DNA of 64,000 bases. Source: Bradyrhizobium cytisi (GTDB lineage Bacteria > Pseudomonadota > Alphaproteobacteria > Rhizobiales > Xanthobacteraceae). The stretch lies in assembly GCF_008123515.1 (NCBI RefSeq), contig NZ_VSSR01000034.1, positions 87,281 through 151,280 of the forward strand, written 5' to 3'. Below the pieces are notes generated by a model, which was given only the letters and a program-made list of their open reading frames with translations, did not search any database and was not told the origin of the DNA. Below, one piece after another: positions 41,940-50,976 of the stretch; position 1 is the stretch's first letter, and every line of letters starts with the position of its first letter. The translations under genes and the position numbers were made by a program.

Positions 41940-42569
41940 TCACGGCGCCGGACACGCCGCTCCCGTCTTCACCCACGCCTCCACGAGCGCGCCGGCTTGC
42001 TCCTGCGTGCCCGGCGCGGGGGCGCGGCCGAAGCCGGGGTGCCAGGCCCAGCCGACGAGGGTGTCCTTGCCGATGTGGTCGATCAGGGCTTCGACCTTGC
42101 GGCCGCCGTTGCGCGCGGGGTCTCTGATCTGCTCGCAGATCTCGCCGATCGTCTTACCTTCCCAAGCCATTTCGCGCGGCGCCAGATGCCATTCGGGATG
42201 GCCGGGAATGCGGCCGGGCTCGAAATTGGCCTTCTGGTGGCAGGTGTGGCAGCGCATCGCCTCCAGCCCATGGCCGTCGGCGCCGCGCGTCACCGGCGGC
42301 TGGTGGATGCGGGGAGTGTCGCCCTGGCGCGGGCTGTCGCCGGCCGGATGGCAGTTGGTGCAGCGCGGATGCGTCAGCACTCTTCCAAGTTCGGTGAAGA
42401 TCGCGGCCGAGCGTTTTTCGGTGTCGGCGATGTTGGCAAAACTGTCGGGCGAGGCGAGGCCGTGGCTCGTCGTGTCCGAGGCCGCGTAGCCCGCGCACAG
42501 GCTGCTCGTCAGCGCCGCCATCACGGCCATGATCCTGAAGCGCGCGTTGATCATCGCTGGCGCACTCAT
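41940..42569 (-). CDS. Exported diheme c-type cytochrome of the oxidoreductase operon
   Basis: A 209-residue exported cytochrome with a signal peptide (about 10-28) and two CxxCH heme sites, CTNCH at 70-74 and CHTCH at 107-111. It is the last gene of the Mo-subunit/2Fe-2S/cytochrome operon. Its ATG overlaps the TGA of the 2Fe-2S gene (ATGA), so translation is coupled. It likely passes electrons from the molybdenum enzyme to the respiratory chain. A relic of its 3' end lies at 40339-40425. Confidence 0.88.
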   Translation of the reverse strand: MSAPAMINARFRIMAVMAALTSSLCAGYAASDTTSHGLASPDSFANIADTEKRSAAIFTELGRVLTHPRCTNCHPAGDSPRQGDTPRIHQPPVTRGADGHGLEAMRCHTCHQKANFEPGRIPGHPEWHLAPREMAWEGKTIGEICEQIRDPARNGGRKVEALIDHIGKDTLVGWAWHPGFGRAPAPGTQEQAGALVEAWVKTGAACPAP

Positions 42570-43090
42570 TTGGTGGCGACGAGATAGCGTTTTGAATCGG
42601 CGAGGATCACGTCGCGCACCGCCTCGTGATATTTGATGTAGCCGGTGCAACGACAGAGATGCCCGTCGAGCGCGTCCGCAATGGTCTGCTCCAGCGCTTC
42701 GCGGGCGACCGGGGCGCGCGACAGGCGTTCGAGCAGCACCTGGCCCTCGCCAAGGAAGCCGGCGGTGCAGTAGCCGCACTGGAAGGCGAAGTGCTCGATG
42801 AAGGCCTTTTGCAGCACCGAGAGCTGGCCGTCTTTGGCGTGGCCCTCGACGGTGCGGATCGACTTGCCGTCGAAATTCACCGCGGGCGCGACGCAGGTCG
42901 GGCTAGTGTAGCTGGTGCCGTCGGGCGCGTCGACGATGATAGCGCAGCTCAGGCATTGCGCGGCGCCGCAGCCGAACTTGGTGCCGGTCATGCCGAGCAT
43001 CTCGCGCAGAAAATCGTTCATCGAGAGATCGTCGCGGACGTCGATCGGACCGTGCTTCCGGCCGTTGATGGTGAGGCTGAGGGTCGTCAC
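42566..43090 (-). CDS. 2Fe-2S subunit of xanthine-dehydrogenase-family oxidoreductase
   Basis: A 174-residue electron-transfer subunit like IorA of isoquinoline 1-oxidoreductase. The plant-type 2Fe-2S cluster motif is FGCGAAQCLSCAII with a later SPTC; the second all-helical cluster domain has FQCGYCTAGF and LCRCTGY. The start is GTG at 43090, after GGGAG, and overlaps the stop of the large subunit (GTGA). There is no own signal; export with the TAT-signalled large subunit is expected. Confidence 0.93.
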   Translation of the reverse strand: MTTLSLTINGRKHGPIDVRDDLSMNDFLREMLGMTGTKFGCGAAQCLSCAIIVDAPDGTSYTSPTCVAPAVNFDGKSIRTVEGHAKDGQLSVLQKAFIEHFAFQCGYCTAGFLGEGQVLLERLSRAPVAREALEQTIADALDGHLCRCTGYIKYHEAVRDVILADSKRYLVATK

Positions 43091-45858
43091 GCCAAAACTC
43101 CCTTCAAGAGGCTTGAAGTAACCGGCAGCGCGCGGAAGCGATGGCCGGTGGCATCGTGAATGGCGTTGATCAGCGCCGGGACGATCGGGACCATCACGAC
43201 TTCAGCCATGCCCTTGGGCGGCTCGTCCGGCGTCAGCGGCTTCAGCATCTCGATCTCGAGATCGCGCAAGGGCAGATCCGAACCGCGGGCGACCAGATAG
43301 CGCCCGAGATTCCATTCGCCGTTGCCAGGGCCGCCCTCGAACGGCGGCAGCGTCTCCAGAAGCGCGTAGCCGACACCCATGGCGAAGCCGCCCTGGGACT
43401 GGCCTATCACCACCTCCGGCACCAGCGCGGTGCCGCATTCGAGCACGCTGTAGGCCTTGGCGATGCGCAACGCGCCCGTCGCGCGTTCGATCTCGACGCG
43501 GACGAGGGCGCCGCACATCGAGGTGTAGGCCGTGCCGATGCGGTTGTTGTCGGTCGGCGGAAACTTGACGCTGCTGCGGTTGATGCGTTCGAACCTGCCG
43601 CTGCCACGGCGGATCGCGAGCGCGTCGATCTCGGCACGATATGGCTCGCCGAACAGGGCAAAGCGTGCGCGCGACCAGGCCCAGCGCGAAAAACTGTGCG
43701 CGATCGCACCGGTGACGAAGCCGCGGGCATGAGCCGTCGCGGCGAGCGCCGGCAGCGCCAGCGGCGCGAGACCCGGCATCGTGAGCTGGCCGTCCTGCCA
43801 GCTTGCGTTCGCCCATTGCCGTGCGCGCGCGTCCGTCTTCGGAATGCGCCACAGCTCCAGCGCCGCGGGCCACAGGCCGAAGCGGAAGATGACGCGGGCA
43901 GCTTCCGCGGAGGAGTGGGTGCCGACATGGGCGCCGACCGAAGCTGATGTCGCCGAGCTGATCCTGGGCACCCAGCGCGGATTTCCCTGCGCCGCGTCCT
44001 GGGTCTTTTGATCCATCGTGTAGGGATCGCCTGAGGTGACGAGGCCAAGGACGTCATAGCCATCGACCCGGGCAATCGACACCTCGTCGGCGATGGCGCC
44101 GAGATGGGTCGCGACGCGGTTGGCGAGCGCCGTGCCGATGCCGTTGCCCATCTCGACGTGATCGCAGAAGATCGCGATCCTGCCGTCGGGTCCGAGCTCG
44201 ACGCGGCCGAGCGAGCAGTCGGCGCCGGCGCCGTAGTCCTTGGTCACGCAGGCAACCCCGGTGCCGACCAGGCGGTCTCCGGAGGCTTGCCTGAATTGCG
44301 CACGCTGCTGCCAGATCGGATGCTTTTCGAGCTTGTCGAGGATCTCGGGCGTGCGCACCGAGACGATGTAGGGATTGCCGGTCATGGTCCGGCCATTCTG
44401 CTTCAGCGCATTGCGGCGGCGGAATTCGATCGGATCGAGCTGGAGCTCGCCGGCGGCTTCGTCGATCAGCGCTTCGAGCGCGGTCATGGTCTGCAGCGCG
44501 CCGTAGCCGCGCATCGAGCCTGCAGTCACGCCGCGCGAATGCAGCGCGACCGTGGTGACATCGACCTTCGGGATATCGTAGATGCCGATCGCGGCGGTGG
44601 CGGCGACGGTCGCAACGTTGGCGGAGAAATTGGCCTGGCCGCCGCCGTCGAGCACGTGGTCGGCAGCGAAGGCCTTGATGATGCCGGTCGCGCGGTCGAT
44701 GCCGATGCGCGAGCGCATCTTGATTGGGTGACGCTTGATGCCGCCCTGGAACTGCTGATAGCGGTCATGGGCGAGCCGCACCGGCTTTCCGGGAAAGAGA
44801 ATCGCCGCCAGCGCGACGTAAAGGATGAACGGCGTGTGATCGCGGCCGCCGAAGCCGCCGCCGACATGGGCAAATTGCGCGTTGATCTGGGTCGGCTTGT
44901 AAGGTGCGCGGGCCTTGGCCAGCAGAAACGCGAGCGACTCCGCCGCCTCATAGGGCGATTGCACGCCGAGCACCAGCTCCAGATTGCCGCCCTTGCCGGA
45001 GTACCAGGCGAGCCCGCATTCCGGCTCCAGGAACATCGGGTCGACCGACTGCGTCTCGAACTCGCGGTCGAGGACCAGCAGCGAGGCGTCGTCCGCGGCG
45101 AGCTCGGCGCGGATCTGCTCGCCAAGCTTGGCCGCCTTGGCATAGTCGGCCGGCATTTCCTTGGCGAGCGACGACCACACCGGAAGTGCCGTGGTCTGCA
45201 GCTTCCTGGGCGAGACCCAGCCGGCCTGGAGCGGCGAATAGACGTCCGGCTTCTCAGGGGAGGGACCTGCCACGCGCGTGAAGCGATAGGAGCCGTAGTC
45301 GGGCGCCATCACCGGGCCGGTTTCTTCGCCGAATCTGACGAAGGTGCCGTCACGCAAGGCGAGGCGGGCCTGGTCGAAGCTATCGAACGTCTCGAAGATC
45401 AACAGCGCGACCGGCTGTCCGAGATAAAGCGGCGTCTTGCCGGGCGGGCAGAACAGGTCGCCGGCATAGAACTCCGGCGCCTGCGTGCCGACACGGTCGA
45501 GATCGGCGGCGGTGACGACGACCGAAGGCTTCAGCGCGCCTTTGAGCCCGGCGAGGTCCATGCCGGTGTAGACATGCGTGGCGTCATTGGCGCGCACCAG
45601 GATCGCGTGCGAGGTGGTCCGCGGCCAGCCCGGCAGATCGTTGGCGCGGAAGTCGGAGGCGTAGAGCTTTGCACCGGTGACCTTGGCGACGCCGTCGACG
45701 CGGCCGGCGCCTTTGGTTGCCGGATTGAAATTGCCGCGTCCGGGCAGCGTCTCGTGCGCCGCGAAGGGCGCGTTGGCCGCCCCCGCAAGATGCGACAGGC
45801 TGACCGAGATGCCGCCCGCCGATAACCACTTCACGAACTCGCGTCGCGAAGGCCGCAT
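43087..45858 (-). CDS. Molybdopterin-binding large subunit, xanthine dehydrogenase family
   Basis: A 923-residue catalytic subunit of an aldehyde- or heterocycle-oxidising molybdenum hydroxylase of the periplasmic (IorB-like) type. It begins at the ATG at 45858 with a twin-arginine signal, SRREFVKWLSAGG. Mo-pterin-binding stretches are HVGGGFGGRDHT, GSMRGYGALQTMTALE and a late GQSQGGFAMGVGYALLE, with the catalytic Glu expected near the end. GAGA-like AAGGA lies upstream. It is co-translated with the 2Fe-2S gene. The natural substrate is not identifiable. Confidence 0.92.
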   Translation of the reverse strand: MRPSRREFVKWLSAGGISVSLSHLAGAANAPFAAHETLPGRGNFNPATKGAGRVDGVAKVTGAKLYASDFRANDLPGWPRTTSHAILVRANDATHVYTGMDLAGLKGALKPSVVVTAADLDRVGTQAPEFYAGDLFCPPGKTPLYLGQPVALLIFETFDSFDQARLALRDGTFVRFGEETGPVMAPDYGSYRFTRVAGPSPEKPDVYSPLQAGWVSPRKLQTTALPVWSSLAKEMPADYAKAAKLGEQIRAELAADDASLLVLDREFETQSVDPMFLEPECGLAWYSGKGGNLELVLGVQSPYEAAESLAFLLAKARAPYKPTQINAQFAHVGGGFGGRDHTPFILYVALAAILFPGKPVRLAHDRYQQFQGGIKRHPIKMRSRIGIDRATGIIKAFAADHVLDGGGQANFSANVATVAATAAIGIYDIPKVDVTTVALHSRGVTAGSMRGYGALQTMTALEALIDEAAGELQLDPIEFRRRNALKQNGRTMTGNPYIVSVRTPEILDKLEKHPIWQQRAQFRQASGDRLVGTGVACVTKDYGAGADCSLGRVELGPDGRIAIFCDHVEMGNGIGTALANRVATHLGAIADEVSIARVDGYDVLGLVTSGDPYTMDQKTQDAAQGNPRWVPRISSATSASVGAHVGTHSSAEAARVIFRFGLWPAALELWRIPKTDARARQWANASWQDGQLTMPGLAPLALPALAATAHARGFVTGAIAHSFSRWAWSRARFALFGEPYRAEIDALAIRRGSGRFERINRSSVKFPPTDNNRIGTAYTSMCGALVRVEIERATGALRIAKAYSVLECGTALVPEVVIGQSQGGFAMGVGYALLETLPPFEGGPGNGEWNLGRYLVARGSDLPLRDLEIEMLKPLTPDEPPKGMAEVVMVPIVPALINAIHDATGHRFRALPVTSSLLKGVLA

Positions 45859-46051
45859 GGTCTCATCCTTGTACAAGGTTTTCAGGAGCTCGCGATGCTG
45901 ACGGCATCGTTGCCAAAGCTACGAAACGGGTACGCGCCAACGCTGGCCTGAAGCTGTCATGATTCGTCATGCGGGAATAGAACAGCGCAGCGCATTACCA
46001 CCTCGTGAAGACGCGGCCGCATTGCCGCCGCGTGTCCCGATGTTTCGTGCG

Positions 46052-47140
46052 CTATTTGAGATCCGCGATCGTCGCGGGGCCGGGACCCGGCGTGACCAGG
46101 GTCGGCCACTGCCTGGAGCCGAACGGAACCAGCGGCGGCAGGAACGGCGTCATGCCGCGCTTTGCCGTCTCCGCGACGATCGCGGCCCGCCCGTCGCCTC
46201 CCATGAGCTCGTAGTCCATCAGGTGATAATTGCCGAAGAACAGCGCGCCAACCGAACGATCGGCGATGATCCGCGTCAGCGACTCCAGCATGTCGGCCGG
46301 CGTCGTGGTGAACGACACCGTCTCGATCAGCAGCAGGCGCGTGTTGATGGCGTCGGGGCCGAAGAACTGCGCGAGCACGCTGAAGATCACGTTGTTCTGC
46401 CGCGTCACGTAGATCGTGTTGCTGGCGGCATAGGTCTTCTCCCAGTCGGGACCGAGCTGTGTCTTCCAGTCGGCCAGCACGCCCATCCAGTGCGCGACCT
46501 GCGTCTGCGCCGCCCACGCGACGTTTCTGGCGAGGAACGGGGCCTGCTGCTTGCCGAAAGCCTCTAACTTCGAGAACGGAATGACGCCCCTCGCAAGGCA
46601 TTCGTCCATGAAGGCGATGTTGTTCTTCAGGATGATGCGATTGTTGTCGCGCCAGTCGGCCTGCATCGGGGTGGCGTCGAGGCTGTCCAGCGCCGACTGC
46701 ATCCGGCTGCGGAACGCCAGCATCGCGCCGCGCCAGGATTTGTTGTCGGGATTGTCGACATAGGGGCCGACCACCTCGGCCAGCGCCATGGTGCTGTGGC
46801 CGACCGATTTCAGCAGCTGATAGACGACCGGCACCTGCGGCGCGTCGAGCGGCGGCTGGCCCGGTCGGTACAGGATCAGGCGACCGCCGGCGCCGGAGAA
46901 CAGGCCGAGGATTACGGGGTGCTTGTCGAGGATGTTCTTCTGGAACACCTTTGCAGCGTCGCCATAGAGCTCGAACATCGCGGTGTTCAGCGCAAGCACG
47001 TCCCTGGTGGCGATATCGCCCGGCGCGGCATTGGTCTTGCCGGAGATCGGCGCCATGTAGTCGGGCAGGGTCTGGGCGATTGCGGCGCCGCCGCCGAGCA
47101 TCAGTGCGGCGGCCATGGCCAGGCCAAAGCGAGTTTTCAT
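46052..47140 (-). CDS. Exported protein of unknown function (362 aa)
   Basis: A signal peptide (1-22 from the ATG at 47140, after GGGGGG) and a largely helical mature protein with many Trp/Phe/Gln segments, such as VAWAAQTQVAHWMGVLADW and NVIFSVLAQFFGPDAINTRL. No family was recognised. Its placement 193 bases upstream of the oxidoreductase operon, on the same strand, suggests a link, possibly as a periplasmic accessory, but separate transcription is also possible. Confidence 0.65.
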   Translation of the reverse strand: MKTRFGLAMAAALMLGGGAAIAQTLPDYMAPISGKTNAAPGDIATRDVLALNTAMFELYGDAAKVFQKNILDKHPVILGLFSGAGGRLILYRPGQPPLDAPQVPVVYQLLKSVGHSTMALAEVVGPYVDNPDNKSWRGAMLAFRSRMQSALDSLDATPMQADWRDNNRIILKNNIAFMDECLARGVIPFSKLEAFGKQQAPFLARNVAWAAQTQVAHWMGVLADWKTQLGPDWEKTYAASNTIYVTRQNNVIFSVLAQFFGPDAINTRLLLIETVSFTTTPADMLESLTRIIADRSVGALFFGNYHLMDYELMGGDGRAAIVAETAKRGMTPFLPPLVPFGSRQWPTLVTPGPGPATIADLK

Positions 47141-47342
47141 CGGTATTCCCCCCAAAGTGCATTCTCAGCAAGCGTCAGCTCTAAGGACGTCCGTCAGATG
47201 CGCTGGACGGCGCCACCGCGTTTCTGGCTGAAAATTGCTAAGGATTTGTCAGGAAAGGACAAAACCCGTACCTCGCCGGGCTTCCTTTGGCCGCCCTCAT
47301 GGCCTATTACGCCGCAACGCAACAATTCCCCAAAAAGACCTC

Positions 47343-48965
47343 ATGATCCGCCTCGACAACGTCAGCAAGCAAGCCGGCCACCAGATCCTGTTCATCGAAG
47401 CCTCCGCCGCCCTCAACAAGGGCGAGAAGATTGGCCTCGTCGGGCCGAACGGCGCGGGCAAGACCACCCTGTTCCGGATGATCGCCGGCGAGGAGCTGCC
47501 CGACGAAGGGCAGGTCTCGACCGATCGCGGCATCACCATCGGCTATTTCAACCAGGATGTCGGCGAGATGGCTGGCCGCAGCGCCGTGGCCGAGGTGATG
47601 GACGGGGCGGGACCGGTGAGTGCGGTGGCAGCCGAGTTGCACGAGCTCGAGACCGCGATGGCCGACCCCGACAAGGCCGACCAGATGGACGAGATCATCG
47701 CCCGCTATGGCGAGGTGCAGCACGCGTTCGAAGAGCTCGACGGCTACGCGCTGGATGGTCGTGCGCGCGAGGCGCTGTCCGGCCTCGGCTTCAGCCAGGA
47801 GATGATGGACGGCGACGTCGGAAAACTCTCCGGCGGCTGGAAGATGCGCGTGGCGCTGGCCCGCATTCTGCTGATGCGTCCCGACGTCATGCTGCTCGAC
47901 GAGCCGAGCAACCATCTCGATCTCGAAAGCCTGATCTGGCTCGAGAAGTTCTTGCACGATTACGAAGGCACGCTGTTGATGACCTCGCATGACCGCGAGT
48001 TCATCAACCGCGTCATCTCCAAGGTGGTGGAGATCGATTCCGGCTCGCTGACGACCTACACCGGCGATTACGAGTTCTACGAACAGCAGCGTGCGCTGAA
48101 CGAGAAGCAGCAGCAGGCGCAGTTCGAGCGCCAGCAGGCGATGCTCGCCAAGGAGATCAAGTTCATCGAGCGTTTCAAGGCGCGCGCCTCGCATGCCGCC
48201 CAGGTGCAGAGCCGGGTCAAGAAGCTCGACAAGATCGAGCGGGTCGAGCCGCCGCGCCGCCGCCAGACCATCGCCTTCGACTTCCTGCCGGCGCCGCGCT
48301 CCGGCGAGGACGTCGTCGCCCTGAAGAAGGTGGTCAAGGGCTATGGCACCAAGCGGATCTATGACGGGCTGGATTTCATGATCCGCCGCAGGGAGCGCTG
48401 GTGCGTCATGGGCGTCAACGGCGCCGGCAAATCGACCCTGCTCAAGCTCGTCGCCGGCGCGAGCGAGCCGGACGAGGGCACGGTGGCGCTCGGTGGCAGC
48501 GTCAAGATGGGCTATTTCGCCCAGCACGCGATGGATCTGCTCGATGGCGAGCGCACCGTATTCCAGTCGCTGGAAGACCAGTTTCCAACCGCGGGGCAGG
48601 GCTCCTTGCGCGCGCTCGCCGGCTGCTTCGGCTTCTCCGGCGACGACGTCGAGAAACGCTGCCGCGTGCTCTCAGGCGGCGAGAAGGCGCGACTGGTGAT
48701 GGCGAAGATGCTGTTCGACCCACCGAACTTCCTGGTGCTGGACGAGCCGACCAACCATCTCGACCTCGCCACCAAGGAGATGCTGATCACGGCGCTGTCG
48801 GATTTCGAAGGCACCATGCTGTTCGTCTCGCATGATCGGCATTTTCTCAGCGTCCTGTCGAACCGCGTGCTGGAGCTGACGCCGGACGGCATCCACCAGT
48901 TCGGCGGCGGCTACACGGAGTATGTCGCGCGCACCGGCCAGGAAGCGCCGGGGTTGCGGAGCTAA
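47343..48965 (+). CDS. ABC-F family ATP-binding protein
   Basis: A 540-residue soluble twin-ATPase of the ABC-F class, which acts on ribosomes rather than in transport. Each half has Walker A (GPNGAGKTT near residue 40, GVNGAGKST in the second half), the LSGG signature (KLSGGWKMRVALA, VLSGGEKARLVMA) and Walker B with DEPSNHLD/DEPTNHLD. The charged linker between them (EFYEQQRALNEKQQQAQFER) is the domain that reaches into the ribosome. The length suits the YbiT/Uup-like type. It ends four bases into the convergent GDPD gene. Confidence 0.93.
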   Translation: MIRLDNVSKQAGHQILFIEASAALNKGEKIGLVGPNGAGKTTLFRMIAGEELPDEGQVSTDRGITIGYFNQDVGEMAGRSAVAEVMDGAGPVSAVAAELHELETAMADPDKADQMDEIIARYGEVQHAFEELDGYALDGRAREALSGLGFSQEMMDGDVGKLSGGWKMRVALARILLMRPDVMLLDEPSNHLDLESLIWLEKFLHDYEGTLLMTSHDREFINRVISKVVEIDSGSLTTYTGDYEFYEQQRALNEKQQQAQFERQQAMLAKEIKFIERFKARASHAAQVQSRVKKLDKIERVEPPRRRQTIAFDFLPAPRSGEDVVALKKVVKGYGTKRIYDGLDFMIRRRERWCVMGVNGAGKSTLLKLVAGASEPDEGTVALGGSVKMGYFAQHAMDLLDGERTVFQSLEDQFPTAGQGSLRALAGCFGFSGDDVEKRCRVLSGGEKARLVMAKMLFDPPNFLVLDEPTNHLDLATKEMLITALSDFEGTMLFVSHDRHFLSVLSNRVLELTPDGIHQFGGGYTEYVARTGQEAPGLRS

Positions 48966-49945
48966 TCTTTGCTTTTGCCGGAGATCGTGGCGATCGTCTC
49001 GATCTCGTTGGTCCAGATCCCACCGGAATAGCCTTGCGGGAGCCGGGCGAAGAATTCCGGCGTATCGATGCCGGTTGAGAACTCTCCGCCGCTGTAGGGG
49101 CCGAGCACGAAGACCGCGCTGTCGGCGCCGTTCATGCGATTGAGGAAGCGATCGGGCCAGCCCCAAAGCCAGGGTGCAACGTTGATCGGGACCAGCACCA
49201 TCGCGTTTCGGCAGGCGGCTGGGACCAGGCCGGTCCAGCCATAGCCGATATAGCGGATCAGGCAGCTTCGGATGGCCGCGCGTGAAATCGTGCGGACTTC
49301 CGGGGTGAGGCGGCGGATCACCTCGATCGGCTCATCGCCGCCGTAGACCATGATCGTCCGGCGGCGATCGGCCGCGAGCGCGTTCAGCACGGAAGCGAGT
49401 TTCTCGGCTTCGCCAGCGTCCCGGCTCTTCACATTGATGAGGAGTTTCTTGTCGGGAAACGCAGTGAACACCTCCGACAGTGTCGGCATCATCCCGATGC
49501 CCTTGCCGCGAAACGGAAAGGTCTTGCCGCCGTCGGCGGTGTAGCCATAGCCGATATCGAGCATCTTCAGCTTCGCCATGCTCTGCTCGCGCGTGACGCC
49601 TTGGCCGTCGGTGCGGCAGTCGAGCGTCCAGTCATGAAATACGGCGAACTCGCCGTCGGTCGTCGGGTGCACGTCGAACTCGACCACATCGGCGCCGGCC
49701 TCAAAGCTCGCGCGCATCGAGCGCAGGGTGTTCTCCAGATAGTCGTGCGACGGCGGCAACATCCGCGCGGCAGTGCAGGTGTCGTTCTTCAGATCGCGCT
49801 CATCGAAGCGCTGCGCCATGCCGCGATGGGCCAGCAGCACCGGCTTGCCGTCGCGATGCGGCGCCAGCAGATTCGTGTTGTTGATGTAGATGCCCGCAGC
49901 AACGACAAGCATAGCTGTCGTCGCGAATCTCAGTTTCCTGCCCAC
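48962..49945 (-). CDS. Exported glycerophosphodiester phosphodiesterase family protein
   Basis: A 327-residue GDPD-family enzyme. A hydrophobic N-terminus (about 8-24) acts as signal or anchor. The TIM-barrel motifs are LLAHRGMAQ (catalytic His), DVVEFDVHPTTDGEFAVFHD (metal Glu/Asp and second His) and INVKSRDAG. A Cys-rich loop (CTAARMLPPSHDYLENTL) and the long C-terminal part differ from simple GlpQ, so the substrate may be another phosphodiester. Its stop overlaps the ABC-F stop by four bases. Confidence 0.87.
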   Translation of the reverse strand: MGRKLRFATTAMLVVAAGIYINNTNLLAPHRDGKPVLLAHRGMAQRFDERDLKNDTCTAARMLPPSHDYLENTLRSMRASFEAGADVVEFDVHPTTDGEFAVFHDWTLDCRTDGQGVTREQSMAKLKMLDIGYGYTADGGKTFPFRGKGIGMMPTLSEVFTAFPDKKLLINVKSRDAGEAEKLASVLNALAADRRRTIMVYGGDEPIEVIRRLTPEVRTISRAAIRSCLIRYIGYGWTGLVPAACRNAMVLVPINVAPWLWGWPDRFLNRMNGADSAVFVLGPYSGGEFSTGIDTPEFFARLPQGYSGGIWTNEIETIATISGKSKD

Positions 49946-50090
49946 CGATTCCTTCCCATTTCACGGACACCTTTGTCGGCGTTTGGGGTCGATTTGCGGC
50001 AATCGCCACGCACGGGAGGTGGACGCGTTTCACGGCTTGAACCGTCCAATGCTGCCCGTTACGCTTCCCTGAAAAAAGGAGCTAACAGCC

Positions 50091-50966
50091 ATGAAACAAC
50101 TCCGGATCGGCGACATCACCATCGATGCGGTGATCGAGCGGGAAGGGCCCTGGCGACGGCCACAGGACTTTTTCCCGGCTTATGACGAGGGCGTGTTCAA
50201 GCACCATCTACCGACGATGGAGCCGGAAGTGTTCGACGCCGCGCGCGGCATGATAGTCATCACCTACCAGACCTTCGTGGTGCGCACGCCGCGCTACACC
50301 ATCCTGGTCGATACCTGCACCGGCGAGGACAAGGGTCATCCGCCGCCGTTCGACTTTCCCGGCAAGGAGCGCTGGCGCAATGAATTGCTCGCGCTCGGCA
50401 TCGGCTTCGAGCAGATCGACTACGTCTTCTGCACGCATCTGCACATCGACCATACCGGCTGGAACACGACGTTGCGCGACGGCCGCTGGGTGCCGACGTT
50501 TCCGAACGCGAAATACGTCTTCCACAAGGGCGAGTACGCGGCCTGGGAAGCCGAGAACGCCAAAGGCAACAATCCGCCCGGCACGGTCTTTCGTGACAAT
50601 TGCCTGCCGATCGTCGAGGCGGGGCAGGCGCTGCTTGTCGACGACGACTATGCGCTGGACGATACCGTGACGCTGACGCCGACGCCGGGGCATTCGCCCT
50701 GCCATTGCTGCGTGAACATTTTCTCCGGGGGACAACGCGCGGTGGTCACCGGCGACCTCATGCACCACCAGATCCAGTGCCGCGAGCCGGACTGGTCGGC
50801 GAAGCGGGATTGGGATGCAAAGCAGTCGGCGGTGTCGCGGCGGAAGTTCTTCGCTTCCGTCGCAGACACCGACACGCTGATCCTGCCGATCCATTTTCCG
50901 GCGCCGACCGTCGGCCTGATCAAGCCGCTCGGCGCCGCCTTTGATTACCGCTTCAGGCGCGAATAG
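50091..50966 (+). CDS. Metallo-beta-lactamase fold hydrolase
   Basis: A 291-residue MBL-fold enzyme of the type that includes N-acyl-homoserine lactonases and related hydrolases. The dinuclear metal site is THLHIDHTGW (His 116, 118, Asp 120, His 121), followed by TPTPGHSPCHCC (His), TGDLMHH (Asp) and a late LPIHFPAPT (His). There is no signal peptide. AAGGAG lies upstream of the ATG. Substrate unknown; lactonase activity is possible but not shown. Confidence 0.88.
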   Translation: MKQLRIGDITIDAVIEREGPWRRPQDFFPAYDEGVFKHHLPTMEPEVFDAARGMIVITYQTFVVRTPRYTILVDTCTGEDKGHPPPFDFPGKERWRNELLALGIGFEQIDYVFCTHLHIDHTGWNTTLRDGRWVPTFPNAKYVFHKGEYAAWEAENAKGNNPPGTVFRDNCLPIVEAGQALLVDDDYALDDTVTLTPTPGHSPCHCCVNIFSGGQRAVVTGDLMHHQIQCREPDWSAKRDWDAKQSAVSRRKFFASVADTDTLILPIHFPAPTVGLIKPLGAAFDYRFRRE

Positions 50967-50976
50967 AGCGGATGCT

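Noticed and set aside
40339..42025. Cytochrome-tail duplication as attachment sites of an integrative element
   Set aside because: There is no integrase or tRNA, and the copies are only about 85 percent identical, too diverged for recent site-specific insertion.
44104..45825. 573-codon plus-strand open frame opposite the molybdenum subunit gene
   Set aside because: It is an antisense shadow produced by high GC codon bias; the minus-strand protein has clear family motifs and the plus frame has none.
47307..48527. 406-codon minus-strand open frame opposite the ABC-F gene
   Set aside because: Antisense shadow; both Walker A motifs and signatures are on the plus strand.
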